Shown here one piece after another: positions 29,402-37,395 of a stretch of DNA of 64,000 nucleotides; the stretch's first letter is position 1, and each line of letters opens with the position of its first letter. The DNA comes from Calditrichota bacterium (GTDB taxonomy: Bacteria > CLD3): the NCBI GenBank assembly GCA_008501735.1, contig QQUF01000007.1, positions 43,527 through 107,526 of the forward strand, written 5' to 3'. The notes under the pieces were generated by a model, which was not told where the DNA came from, ran no database searches, and saw nothing but the letters and a program-made list of their open reading frames with translations. Made by a program: the position numbers and the translations under genes.

Positions 29402-30076
29402 ATGAACTCTGAATATTTAATTTTTAATTTGATTGTGTTAAGCATTCCAATGATTTTTAGCTTTGAAAAACAAGTTTATTTTTACCAATATTGGACAAAA
29501 GTGTTCACTGCTTCTGCTTTAATTGCTGTTCCATTTTTGATTTGGGACTCGCTTGTAACACACAAACATTGGTGGTTTAATGAAGAATTCACATCGGCTT
29601 TCAGAATCTTTGAACTTCCGATTGGAGAAATTTTATTTTTCTTTAGCATTCCATTTGCCTGTCTTTTCATTTGGGAAGTTTTGGACACCTTTCACAAAAA
29701 TAAAATTAAAGAAAATTTAAAGCCAATAAACATCATTTTGCTTTTCAGTTCGCCTTTTGGAATTTGGATTTTTTTACAAGAAAAAGAATACACAGGTTTA
29801 GTTCTAATCTCACTTTCAATAGTTTCAATAATTGATTTAACAACTAATTCTAAAATTTTTCAACAAACTAAAACTTACCTTTTCCTTTCTTTTGTAATTC
29901 TAGGAAATCTAATTTTTAATGGTTATTTAACTTCTCGTCCAGTTGTTCTTTACGATGAGGAATTCCAACTTGGATTCAGAATTTTTACAATTCCAATCGA
30001 AGATTTTGGTTATGGCTTTGCACTTCTATTGCTGAATGTCATTCTTTTTGAAAAATTAAAGAAAGCAAAAGTATGA
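29402..30076 (+). CDS. Lycopene cyclase, fused CrtYc-CrtYd type
   Basis: A 224-residue membrane protein with two tandem lycopene-cyclase domains of about 100 residues. The first has the WDSLVTHKHWWFNEEFT segment followed by LPIGEILFFFSIPFACLFIWE. The second has RPVVLYDEEFQLGFRIFTIPIEDFGYGFALLLLNVILFE. These Asp/Glu-bearing repeats are characteristic of the heterodimeric or fused cyclases of actinobacteria, archaea and Bacteroidota. It would form beta-ionone rings from lycopene psi ends. With cruF and crtD in the same operon, one-end cyclisation to gamma-carotene is likely. First gene of the operon; it overlaps crtD by 4 nt. Confidence 0.85.
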   Translation: MNSEYLIFNLIVLSIPMIFSFEKQVYFYQYWTKVFTASALIAVPFLIWDSLVTHKHWWFNEEFTSAFRIFELPIGEILFFFSIPFACLFIWEVLDTFHKNKIKENLKPINIILLFSSPFGIWIFLQEKEYTGLVLISLSIVSIIDLTTNSKIFQQTKTYLFLSFVILGNLIFNGYLTSRPVVLYDEEFQLGFRIFTIPIEDFGYGFALLLLNVILFEKLKKAKV

Positions 30077-31563
30077 GCCAAACAGTAAACGTTGTCGGAG
30101 GTGGTTTAGGTGGACTTTCTACTGCAATTCGATTAAGAAATGCAGGTCTTAAAGTTAATCTTTTTGAAAAGAACTCCACTCTTGGTGGTAAAATGCAAGA
30201 AGTAAAATCTCAAGGTTACAGATTCGATACTGGACCTTCTTTGCTTACAATGCCATTTGTAATTGAAGATTTATTTAGTTCTGTTGGCGAAAAGATGAAT
30301 GACTTTTTACAAATTGAACCGATAAATCCAATTTGTAAATATTTTTGGGAAGACGGAAGAACTTTGAATGCCTTTTCAGAAATAACTCAAATGCAAAAAG
30401 AAATTGCCAATTTTTCAAAAACAGACTCCCAGAATTATCCAAAATTTTTAGACTACTCGAAAAGAATTTATGACTTAACAGCCGAGATTTTTCTCTTTCA
30501 GCCAATCCACGAAATTGGAAAAGTTTTGAAGATGAAAAACCTGTCAACACTTTTCAAGTTGCCACAAATTGACCCATTTAGAACAATGCACGAAAGTATT
30601 GCCAAGAATTTTGAAAACGAAAAAATCATTCAAATTTTCGACCGTTACGCAACTTACAACGGTTCAAATCCATTCAAAGCTCCAGCAACTTTGAATATAA
30701 TTCCTTTCGTTGAATACTGTCTTGGCGGATTTTACATTCGTGGTGGAATGTACAGGCTTGTTGATTCCTTAAAAGAAATTGCCGAGAAAATTGGTGTAAA
30801 AATAATCCTTAATTCAAATGTCGAAAAAATAAGCCAAGAAAACAAAATCGCACAAGGAATTATAGTAAACGGTGAATTTGTAAAATCGGATTTTGTAGTT
30901 TGTAACTCTGACGTTGTCGTTTCGTACAACGAATTAATCGAAGGCTTTGAGCCGAAAAAAGAGAAACTGAACAAGCTCGAACCTTCACTTTCGGGAATGG
31001 TTTTTCTTTGGGGAGTAAACAAAAAAACTGAGAAACTTTCTCACCACAACATCATTTTTTCAAACGACTACAAACAAGAATTCAAAGACATTTTTGATAC
31101 CAAAACAGTCTCAGAAGACCCAACAGTTTACGTTTCAGTTACAAGCAAAACTGACTCAAATCACGCTTCAAAAGATTGTGAAAACTTATTTGTTTTAATA
31201 AATGCACCTTACTTAACAGCTTCACAAGATTGGCAAAGAAATACAAAAACTCTTAGAAAAGCGACTTTACAAAAACTTAAAAGTGTTGGAATTGATATTT
31301 CAGAAAACATTGAATTTGAAAAAACTTTCTCACCAAAAGACTTATTTAATCTTTACAAAAGCAATAAGGGAAGTATTTACGGAATCTCTTCAAATGACAG
31401 AAATTCGGCTTTCAAAAGACCGCCAAACCGTAGCAGAGAATTAGAAAACCTTTACTTTGTTGGAGGTTCTTCTCACCCTGGCGGAGGAATTCCTCTTGTT
31501 TTACTTTCAGGAAAAATTGTCTCGGAATTGATTTTAGAAAAACAAAAATTAGGATTTAAATAG
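30073..31563 (+). CDS. crtD: Carotenoid 3,4-desaturase (CrtD-like)
   Basis: A 496-residue CrtI-superfamily FAD enzyme: dinucleotide motif VVGGGLGGL (7-15), GPSLLTMP near 56, and C-terminal FAD signature NLYFVGGSSHPGGGIPLVLLSG. The central segment RYATYNGSNPFKAPATLNII is the mark of 1-hydroxycarotenoid 3,4-desaturases rather than of phytoene desaturases, which have an SPFSAPS...IPYLE version, as in the next gene. It would desaturate C3'-C4' next to the hydroxyl installed by CruF. The ATG lies in the ATGA overlap with the cyclase gene. The alternative is a second phytoene/lycopene desaturase. Confidence 0.85.
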   Translation: MSQTVNVVGGGLGGLSTAIRLRNAGLKVNLFEKNSTLGGKMQEVKSQGYRFDTGPSLLTMPFVIEDLFSSVGEKMNDFLQIEPINPICKYFWEDGRTLNAFSEITQMQKEIANFSKTDSQNYPKFLDYSKRIYDLTAEIFLFQPIHEIGKVLKMKNLSTLFKLPQIDPFRTMHESIAKNFENEKIIQIFDRYATYNGSNPFKAPATLNIIPFVEYCLGGFYIRGGMYRLVDSLKEIAEKIGVKIILNSNVEKISQENKIAQGIIVNGEFVKSDFVVCNSDVVVSYNELIEGFEPKKEKLNKLEPSLSGMVFLWGVNKKTEKLSHHNIIFSNDYKQEFKDIFDTKTVSEDPTVYVSVTSKTDSNHASKDCENLFVLINAPYLTASQDWQRNTKTLRKATLQKLKSVGIDISENIEFEKTFSPKDLFNLYKSNKGSIYGISSNDRNSAFKRPPNRSRELENLYFVGGSSHPGGGIPLVLLSGKIVSELILEKQKLGFK

Positions 31564-33093
31564 ATGAAAAAAGCAATTGTTGTCGGTTCAGGTTTTGGCG
31601 GACTTGCTATCGCAATTAGACTTCAAGCAAAAGGTTACGATGTAACTATTTTTGAAAAAAATGAAATGATTGGCGGACACGCTTACCAATTCAAAGAAAA
31701 TGGTTACACATTCGATATGGGACCTTCTTTGATTACAGCTCCAAACATAATTAACAAGTTATTTGAAACTGCAAATCGGAAAATGGAAGACTACTTAGAA
31801 CTAATCGAACTTGACCCATTTTATCGGATTTATTTTCACGACGGTTCAGTCATTGATTATTCTGGTTATGCCGAAGAGATGAAAACTCAAATGACTAAAT
31901 TCAATGAACAAGACGCTGAAAAATACGACGAATTTATGGAGTACGTAAAGGCACTTTATAAAGTTGTAATCGAAGACGGTTTGGGCTCAATGCCATTTGA
32001 CTTGCAAACAATGATAAAATTTATGCCTGCTGCTATGAAGCTCAATGCTCTTTTTCCTGCATACACAAATGTTGCAAGATTTTTCAAAGACCCAAGACAT
32101 AGATTCCTTTTTTCATTTCATCCTCTTTTTATTGGTGGAAGTCCGTTTTCTGCTCCCTCGGTTTATTTGATGATTCCTTACTTGGAAAAAGTTGGTGGAG
32201 TTTCATTCACAAATGGCGGAATGTACAGCGTTGTGAAAGCCTTTGAAAAAGTGTTTTTAGAACTTGGTGGAACTATAAAAACAAACTCCGAAGTTGAAAA
32301 AATTTTAGTAGAAGACAAAAAAGCTTACGGAATTCGCTCAAATGAAAAATTTTACCCTGCTGACTTAGTTGTTTCTAATGCTCACTTTGCACACACTTAC
32401 TTAGACTTGGTAGAAAAGAAAGACCGCAAGAAATGGACAGATAAAAAAGTAAAAAACTTGGATTACTCAATGAGTTCTTTTTTGCTTTACATCGGAGTTA
32501 AAAAACAATACCCACAACTTTTACATCACACTTTAATTCTTTCGGAACGCTATAAAGAACTTGTGAAAGACATTTTTAGCCGTAAAGTTTTGGCAGAAGA
32601 TTTCTCAATGTACTTACACGTTCCAACAAGAACCGACTCAAGTATGGCTCCTGAAGGTTGCGAAAGTATGTACGTTTTAATTCCTGTTCCAAACTTAGAA
32701 GGGCAAACAGATTGGAAAACTGAAAAATTAAAATTTGCAAATAAAATCCTGAAATTCCTTGAAGAAGATTTTGGACTTGACGGACTTCGTGAAAACATTG
32801 AAGTTCTAAAACTTTACACACCTGAAGATTTTAAAACGCAAAGAAATAATTATATCGGAAGTGCTTGGGGAGTTGAACCGAAGCTAACCCAAACAGCAAG
32901 TTTTAGACCTCACAACAAAAGTGAAGATGTTTCAAATCTTTATTTAGTTGGAGCAAGTACACATCCTGGAGCTGGAGTTCCTGGAGTTCTTTTAACCGCT
33001 GAAGCCACTGAAAAGACAATTTTAGAGGATTTCGGAACATTCGGATACGAAAAAAACGAAAGGCAAAAAGTTGAAATTTTGGCAAACTACTGA
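31564..33093 (+). CDS. crtI: Phytoene desaturase
   Basis: A 509-residue FAD-dependent desaturase converting phytoene to lycopene. It has an N-terminal GSGFGGL (8-14) and FEKNEMIGGHAYQFKENGYTFDMGPSLIT, the membrane/substrate region HPLFIGGSPFSAPSVYLMIP, and the bacterial phytoene dehydrogenase signature NLYLVGASTHPGAGVPGVLLTAE. It starts directly after the crtD stop and overlaps crtB by 23 nt. It is clearly paralogous to the preceding crtD. Confidence 0.94.
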   Translation: MKKAIVVGSGFGGLAIAIRLQAKGYDVTIFEKNEMIGGHAYQFKENGYTFDMGPSLITAPNIINKLFETANRKMEDYLELIELDPFYRIYFHDGSVIDYSGYAEEMKTQMTKFNEQDAEKYDEFMEYVKALYKVVIEDGLGSMPFDLQTMIKFMPAAMKLNALFPAYTNVARFFKDPRHRFLFSFHPLFIGGSPFSAPSVYLMIPYLEKVGGVSFTNGGMYSVVKAFEKVFLELGGTIKTNSEVEKILVEDKKAYGIRSNEKFYPADLVVSNAHFAHTYLDLVEKKDRKKWTDKKVKNLDYSMSSFLLYIGVKKQYPQLLHHTLILSERYKELVKDIFSRKVLAEDFSMYLHVPTRTDSSMAPEGCESMYVLIPVPNLEGQTDWKTEKLKFANKILKFLEEDFGLDGLRENIEVLKLYTPEDFKTQRNNYIGSAWGVEPKLTQTASFRPHNKSEDVSNLYLVGASTHPGAGVPGVLLTAEATEKTILEDFGTFGYEKNERQKVEILANY

Positions 33094-34018
33094 AAATCTA
33101 CCTTCATTTGAATACGCAAAAGCTACAACACAAAGATTTGCGAAAAGCTTTTATTTTTCAGCAAGTATTCTTCCTGAAAGCAGAAGATGGGCGACTTATG
33201 CAATTTATGGATTTTGCAGATACGCAGATAATTTGATTGACAATCCTCGCAACCGTACTAACGAAGAACTTTTGAATGAAGTTGATAATTTTGCAAGGGA
33301 ATTAGAAATTGCCTACAGAACTGCTGAGTCAGAACACCCTGTAATTTCAGCTTTTATTCAAGCCGCAAATATTTACAAAATCCCTAAAAAATATCCTTTA
33401 GAATTGCTCGAAGGTGTAAAAATGGATTTGACAATTTCTCGTTATGAGACTTTTGATGACCTTTACATTTTTTGTTACAGAGTTGCGGCTGTTGTTGGAT
33501 TAATGATGACTCACGTTCTTGGTTTCAAAGATTCGAGTGCTTTTTACTACGCTGAGAAACTTGGAATTGGAATGCAATTGACGAATATTTTAAGAGACAT
33601 TCAAGAAGACAAAGAACTCGGAAGAATTTATTTACCACTTGAAGAAATGGCAATATTTGGTGTAACAGAAAGAGAAATTTTTGGTGAAGAAATGACTGAA
33701 AAACTACTTTCATTAATGAAATTCCAAGCTAAAAGAGCTCATAATTATTATCAAGAATCCGAACCAGGGATTCCGATGTTAGAAAAAAATTCACAGTATG
33801 CGATTTACTCTGCAAGTAAAATTTATCGTGGGATTTTAACAAAAATTAAAGAAAGAAATTTCAATCCATTTTTGGGAAGAGTTTTCGTTTCTAAAGGCAA
33901 AAAATTAAGTATTTTAGCACAAGAAATCATTAGAACAAGGTTTTTTGAATCAACAGAATCTTGGACTCCAAAACCAAATCTTAAATTAACAAAAGATGTT
34001 CTCGTTAAAAGCGAATGA
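33071..34018 (+). CDS. crtB: Phytoene synthase
   Basis: Condenses two geranylgeranyl diphosphates to phytoene, the entry step of the operon's pathway. It has 315 residues. Both Asp-rich motifs are intact: DNLID (53-57) and NILRDIQED (near 171-179). The family motif YCYRVAAVVGLM is represented by FCYRVAAVVGLM. It starts at TTG 33071 inside the end of crtI; an AAAGG 7 nt upstream supports this codon. The last codons form an ATGA overlap with the acyltransferase. A GGPP synthase gene (crtE) is not in the window. Confidence 0.94.
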   Translation: MKFWQTTENLPSFEYAKATTQRFAKSFYFSASILPESRRWATYAIYGFCRYADNLIDNPRNRTNEELLNEVDNFARELEIAYRTAESEHPVISAFIQAANIYKIPKKYPLELLEGVKMDLTISRYETFDDLYIFCYRVAAVVGLMMTHVLGFKDSSAFYYAEKLGIGMQLTNILRDIQEDKELGRIYLPLEEMAIFGVTEREIFGEEMTEKLLSLMKFQAKRAHNYYQESEPGIPMLEKNSQYAIYSASKIYRGILTKIKERNFNPFLGRVFVSKGKKLSILAQEIIRTRFFESTESWTPKPNLKLTKDVLVKSE

Positions 34019-34704
34019 TAAAAGCACAAAAAATTATTTGGGCTGAAAAGTTGTTTCAGTTTTATATGCTTAGACTTTTGAAAAAAAGTTTTTACTCATT
34101 TTATACTTTCGGAGAAATCCCAAAGCCTAAAAATAATTTACCAACAATTTTGTTGCCGAACCACAGCACTTGGTGGGACGGCTTTTTTATTTATTTGTTA
34201 AATCATTGTTTTTTCAAAAGAACAACTTATTTAATGATGTTAGAAGAGCATCTTTCAAAACATAAATTTTTCTCAAAAATTGGTGTTTTCAGTATAAACC
34301 CTAACAACTCTAAAAGTACAATTAAGACACTAAATTACACTGCTGAATTACTAAAAAATCAGAAAAATGGAGTCCCTCAAATTTGTATTTTTCCACAAGG
34401 TGAACTTTTAGCTTGGGGAACAAGACCTTTGCAAGTCAAAAAAGGAATTGAAGTCATTCTAAAAAAATACCAAGGCGATGTAAACTTAGTTTTAGTTGGA
34501 ATAAAAGTCGAAAGTATTCGTGAACAGTTACCAGAAGTATTTTTCAATTTTAGTGACTCAAGCACTGTAAATTACGAAAATTTTAATTTCACTGATTTCA
34601 CAAACAAACTTGAAAATCAGCTTGAAAAACTCAACCATAAAATTATTTATGAACGAGAAACTGCTAAACCTTTTTACAGTGGCAAAAAATCTTTAGGCAA
34701 TTAA
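34015..34704 (+). CDS. PlsC-like acyltransferase of the carotenoid operon (CruD-like role)
   Basis: A 229-residue lysophospholipid-acyltransferase-fold protein. Motif I is NHSTWWD (catalytic H50, D55), motif III is CIFPQGELLAWG, and motif II lies around KHKFFSKIGVFSI. Its place between crtB and a glycosyltransferase with 4-nt and 0-nt joints points to acylation of a carotenoid glycoside, as done by CruD in green sulfur bacteria. That assignment is from context. An alternative is a glycerolipid acyltransferase. Confidence 0.75.
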   Translation: MIKAQKIIWAEKLFQFYMLRLLKKSFYSFYTFGEIPKPKNNLPTILLPNHSTWWDGFFIYLLNHCFFKRTTYLMMLEEHLSKHKFFSKIGVFSINPNNSKSTIKTLNYTAELLKNQKNGVPQICIFPQGELLAWGTRPLQVKKGIEVILKKYQGDVNLVLVGIKVESIREQLPEVFFNFSDSSTVNYENFNFTDFTNKLENQLEKLNHKIIYERETAKPFYSGKKSLGN

Positions 34705-35838
34705 ATGGAAATTTCTGGAATTGAAATTTATGCTTTAATTTTGATGTTGATGTTTGGAGGTCTGTTTTTCACGGCTTTATTTAACGTGATTTTTCCACCT
34801 TCCTTAAAAAATGCAAAGGAACCTAAAGATTTTCCTTTTATCTCAGTTTTAATTCCTGCTCGGAACGAAGAACAAAACATTAAAACTTGCCTCGAAAGTT
34901 TAGCCAAGCAAAATTATCCTAACTTTGAAATTTTAGTTTTGGACGACAATTCAACGGACAAAACTAAAACCGTAGTTGAAAATTTTACTTTCAATGAACC
35001 GAAAGTAAAATTAATCAACGGAAAAGAGCTTCCTTTGGGTTGGTTGGGTAAAAATTGGGCTTGTCAGCAACTTGGCGAAAAAGCAAAAGGTGAAATTCTA
35101 ATCTTCACTGATGCAGACACAAAACATTCACCAAATGCAGTTTTACAGACCATTGGTTGGATTGAAAAATTGGACTTAGGAGTTCTTTCAACTTTCCCAC
35201 AACAAATCACAAAAACATTTTGGGAAAAACTAATCGTTCCTGTAATTGATGTTTTCGTTTACGGAATGCTTCCAATGTGGCTGACTTACTACTCAAAATC
35301 TCCACTTTTTGCAGCTGCAAATGGACAATGGATTGCGATTAAACGTGGCTCTTACACTAAAATCGGAGAACATCAATCTGTAAGAAACAAAATTGTAGAA
35401 GACGTTGAACTAAGCAGAATCGCAAAAACAAAAGGAATAAAAACTTTACTTACTTCTGGGACAGATTCAATTTTTTGTAGAATGTACAAATCTAAAGAAG
35501 AAATTTGGGAAGGATTTAGTAAAAACCTTTTTGGAATTACAGGCTCAAATTCTTTTGTTTTTTGGTTCTTAATTTTACTTTTGCTTAATGCCTGTATTTT
35601 ACCTTTTTTATTGTTTCCATTTTCAGGTTTGTTTTTGATTTTAATCTTCTTAAATATTGTGTTTAGAGCTTTAATTGCACTAAAATTCAAACATTCCTTT
35701 TTTGAAAGTGTGATTTTACACCCATTTGGAATTTTAGCAATTTCAGTGATTGGAATAAACTCATTTTTCAAAACTAAATTTGGTAAAGTGAGTTGGAAAG
35801 GTAGAAGTATTGATTTAAAACTTGAGGATAAAAATTGA
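34705..35838 (+). CDS. Family 2 glycosyltransferase (CruC-like carotenoid glycosyltransferase)
   Basis: A 377-residue GT2 enzyme with an N-terminal membrane helix (about 8-30), GT-A domain with VLIPARNEEQN, LDDNSTDKT (D80-D81), the DXD motif in FTDADT (near 136), and VEDVELSRIAK (near 231). Two C-terminal helices lie at about 285-320, with another near 335-355. GT2 enzymes of this shape glycosylate 1'-hydroxy carotenoids in Chlorobi (CruC) and other groups. The role is inferred from the operon: it abuts the acyltransferase stop and overlaps cruF. The sugar donor is unknown. Confidence 0.78.
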   Translation: MEISGIEIYALILMLMFGGLFFTALFNVIFPPSLKNAKEPKDFPFISVLIPARNEEQNIKTCLESLAKQNYPNFEILVLDDNSTDKTKTVVENFTFNEPKVKLINGKELPLGWLGKNWACQQLGEKAKGEILIFTDADTKHSPNAVLQTIGWIEKLDLGVLSTFPQQITKTFWEKLIVPVIDVFVYGMLPMWLTYYSKSPLFAAANGQWIAIKRGSYTKIGEHQSVRNKIVEDVELSRIAKTKGIKTLLTSGTDSIFCRMYKSKEEIWEGFSKNLFGITGSNSFVFWFLILLLLNACILPFLLFPFSGLFLILIFLNIVFRALIALKFKHSFFESVILHPFGILAISVIGINSFFKTKFGKVSWKGRSIDLKLEDKN

Positions 35839-36488
35839 AAAAAGAGAAAATCAAAATTATTCTTCTCTACTTTTTCCTCATTACAGGTGGTTTATGGCAA
35901 ATCTTGGGATTCTTTACGGAAACGATGAAAATCTTAGCTTCTCCGATAATTATTATAATTTCTGTTCTTTGTTTTTGGGAAAGTTTAGAATTTCAAAATT
36001 CAAAATCTAAATTTATAAATTGGTCAGTTTTGGTGGTTACGCTTAGTTTTCTGGTGGAATTTGTTGGTGTTAAAAGTGGACTAATTTTTGGTATTTACAA
36101 TTATGGAGATGTTCTCAAACCACAAATTTCAAATGTTCCGATTGCGATTGGATTTGCTTGGCTTTTAATGCTACTTTCGTCAATTTCTGTATGGCAAAAG
36201 CTCAATGAGAAATTAAAAATTAAGAATATGTTTTTAATTTCAATTTTCGTTTCTGTTTTAATGGTAATTTTTGATTTTTTTATGGAACCTGCGGCGATAA
36301 AACTTAACTATTGGACTTGGGAAGCTGTTTCAGTTCCGTTTCAAAATTATTTAGCTTGGTTTCTAATTAGCTATTTTTTCCTGATTTTAGGTTTCTATTT
36401 TAAAATTTTTGAAAAAGAACAACCAAGATTTGTTTTCCATACTTTCTTTGCACAACTCATTTACTTTGGAATGGTAATTTTAAAATAG
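35835..36488 (+). CDS. cruF: Carotenoid 1,2-hydratase, CruF family
   Basis: A 217-residue, about seven-helix membrane protein of the CruF/bisanhydrobacterioruberin hydratase family. The diagnostic parts are LVEFVGVKSGLIFGIYNYGDVLKPQ and NVPIAIGFAWLLM, then a third block ending DFFMEPAAIKLNYWTW. It adds water across the 1',2' double bond of the psi end of gamma-carotene-like substrates, creating the hydroxyl that CrtD and the glycosyltransferase need. It starts at TTG 35835 with GAGG 7 nt upstream, overlapping the glycosyltransferase stop by 4 nt. Confidence 0.88.
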   Translation: MKKEKIKIILLYFFLITGGLWQILGFFTETMKILASPIIIIISVLCFWESLEFQNSKSKFINWSVLVVTLSFLVEFVGVKSGLIFGIYNYGDVLKPQISNVPIAIGFAWLLMLLSSISVWQKLNEKLKIKNMFLISIFVSVLMVIFDFFMEPAAIKLNYWTWEAVSVPFQNYLAWFLISYFFLILGFYFKIFEKEQPRFVFHTFFAQLIYFGMVILK

Positions 36489-36489
36489 A

Positions 36490-37194
36490 ATGAAACCTGA
36501 AATTCAAAATTCTTCAAAAGGGCTTTTCTTTGCACTAATAATTTTAGCTTCTTGGATAGGCTCACTAATATTCTTATTGAATTTGAATCTTGAAAATTTC
36601 ACCTTTGTAATTTCAGTTGGTATCCTTTTACAAACTTTTCTTTACACAGGTATTTTCATTACTGCTCACGACTCAATGCACCGAACAGTTTTTCCCAAAA
36701 ACCTAAAAATTAATAATTTAATCGGTTCAATCTCTTTAACTTTTTATGCTTTATTTTCATTTAAGTCCTTGAGGGAAAAACATTGGGAACACCATAGAAA
36801 TCCTGTTTCGGGAAATGACCCTGATTTTCACGACGGCAAAAATGATAGTTTCTTTACTTGGTACTGGAAATTCTTTACAACTTACATTTCTTGGAAACAG
36901 ATTTTGGGAATGGCGATAATTTTCAATATCTTTGAACACTTAATTAAAATTGACTTTTGGAATTTAATTCTCTTTTGGATTTTACCTTCAATCCTTAGCA
37001 CATTTCAGTTGTTTTACTTCGGAACTTTTTTGCCTCATCGGAAACTTGTAAAGCCTTTCAAAGACTCTCACAATGCAAGAAGTAATGACTACTCTACTCT
37101 TTGGTCTTTTCTCACTTGTTATCATTTCGGCTACCATTGGGAACATCACGAGTTCCCGAATATTCCTTGGTGGCACTTGCCCAAAATGAGATGA
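36490..37194 (+). CDS. crtW: Beta-carotene ketolase, CrtW type
   Basis: A 234-residue membrane di-iron oxygenase that introduces the 4-keto group on the beta ring. The histidine boxes are HDSMH (60-64), HWEHH (98-102) and the C-terminal HFGYHWEHHEFPNIPWWHLP. TAHDSMHRTVFP and FGTFLPHRK are typical of CrtW rather than CrtZ or desaturases. It starts 1 nt after cruF and closes the operon; a terminator hairpin follows 15 nt later. No crtZ-like 3-hydroxylase is present in the cluster. Confidence 0.88.
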   Translation: MKPEIQNSSKGLFFALIILASWIGSLIFLLNLNLENFTFVISVGILLQTFLYTGIFITAHDSMHRTVFPKNLKINNLIGSISLTFYALFSFKSLREKHWEHHRNPVSGNDPDFHDGKNDSFFTWYWKFFTTYISWKQILGMAIIFNIFEHLIKIDFWNLILFWILPSILSTFQLFYFGTFLPHRKLVKPFKDSHNARSNDYSTLWSFLTCYHFGYHWEHHEFPNIPWWHLPKMR

Positions 37195-37208
37195 AATTTT
37201 AAACAAAA

Positions 37209-37241
37209 AAATCCGCCTAAGAAAAATATCTCGGCGGATTT
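37209..37241 (+). terminator. Rho-independent terminator of the carotenoid operon
   Basis: AAATCCGCC (37209-37217) pairs perfectly with GGCGGATTT (37233-37241) around a 15-nt loop, 15 nt after the crtW stop. A-rich and T-containing flanks on the two sides allow it to act in both directions. Confidence 0.75.
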
Positions 37242-37259
37242 AAATAAAAATTATTTCAG

Positions 37260-37389
37260 TAGACTTCTTGCATAACTGAATTTTCCAAGTTTGTCATTCT
37301 AAACGAATGTGAAGAATCTTAATCAACGTCTTTTAAAAGATTCTTCACTCCGTTCAGAATGACAGAATTGTAGTTATGCAAGAAGTCTA
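37260..37389. repeat. MITE-like long hairpin with 18-bp terminal inverted repeats
   Basis: A 130-bp element whose ends are perfect 18-bp inverted repeats: TAGACTTCTTGCATAACT at 37260-37277 and its reverse complement at 37372-37389. Inside, TGTCATTCT...GTGAAGAATCTT (about 37291-37320) pairs with AAGATTCTTCAC...AGAATGACA (about 37337-37365), leaving a short loop. The GTCATTCTGAACGAAGTGAAGAATCT-like core is a sequence I recall as widespread in bacterial intergenic repeats. It has no coding capacity and ends 6 nt before the GH13 stop codon. The right arm may double as part of that gene's terminator. Confidence 0.75.
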
Positions 37390-37395
37390 GTTTTT

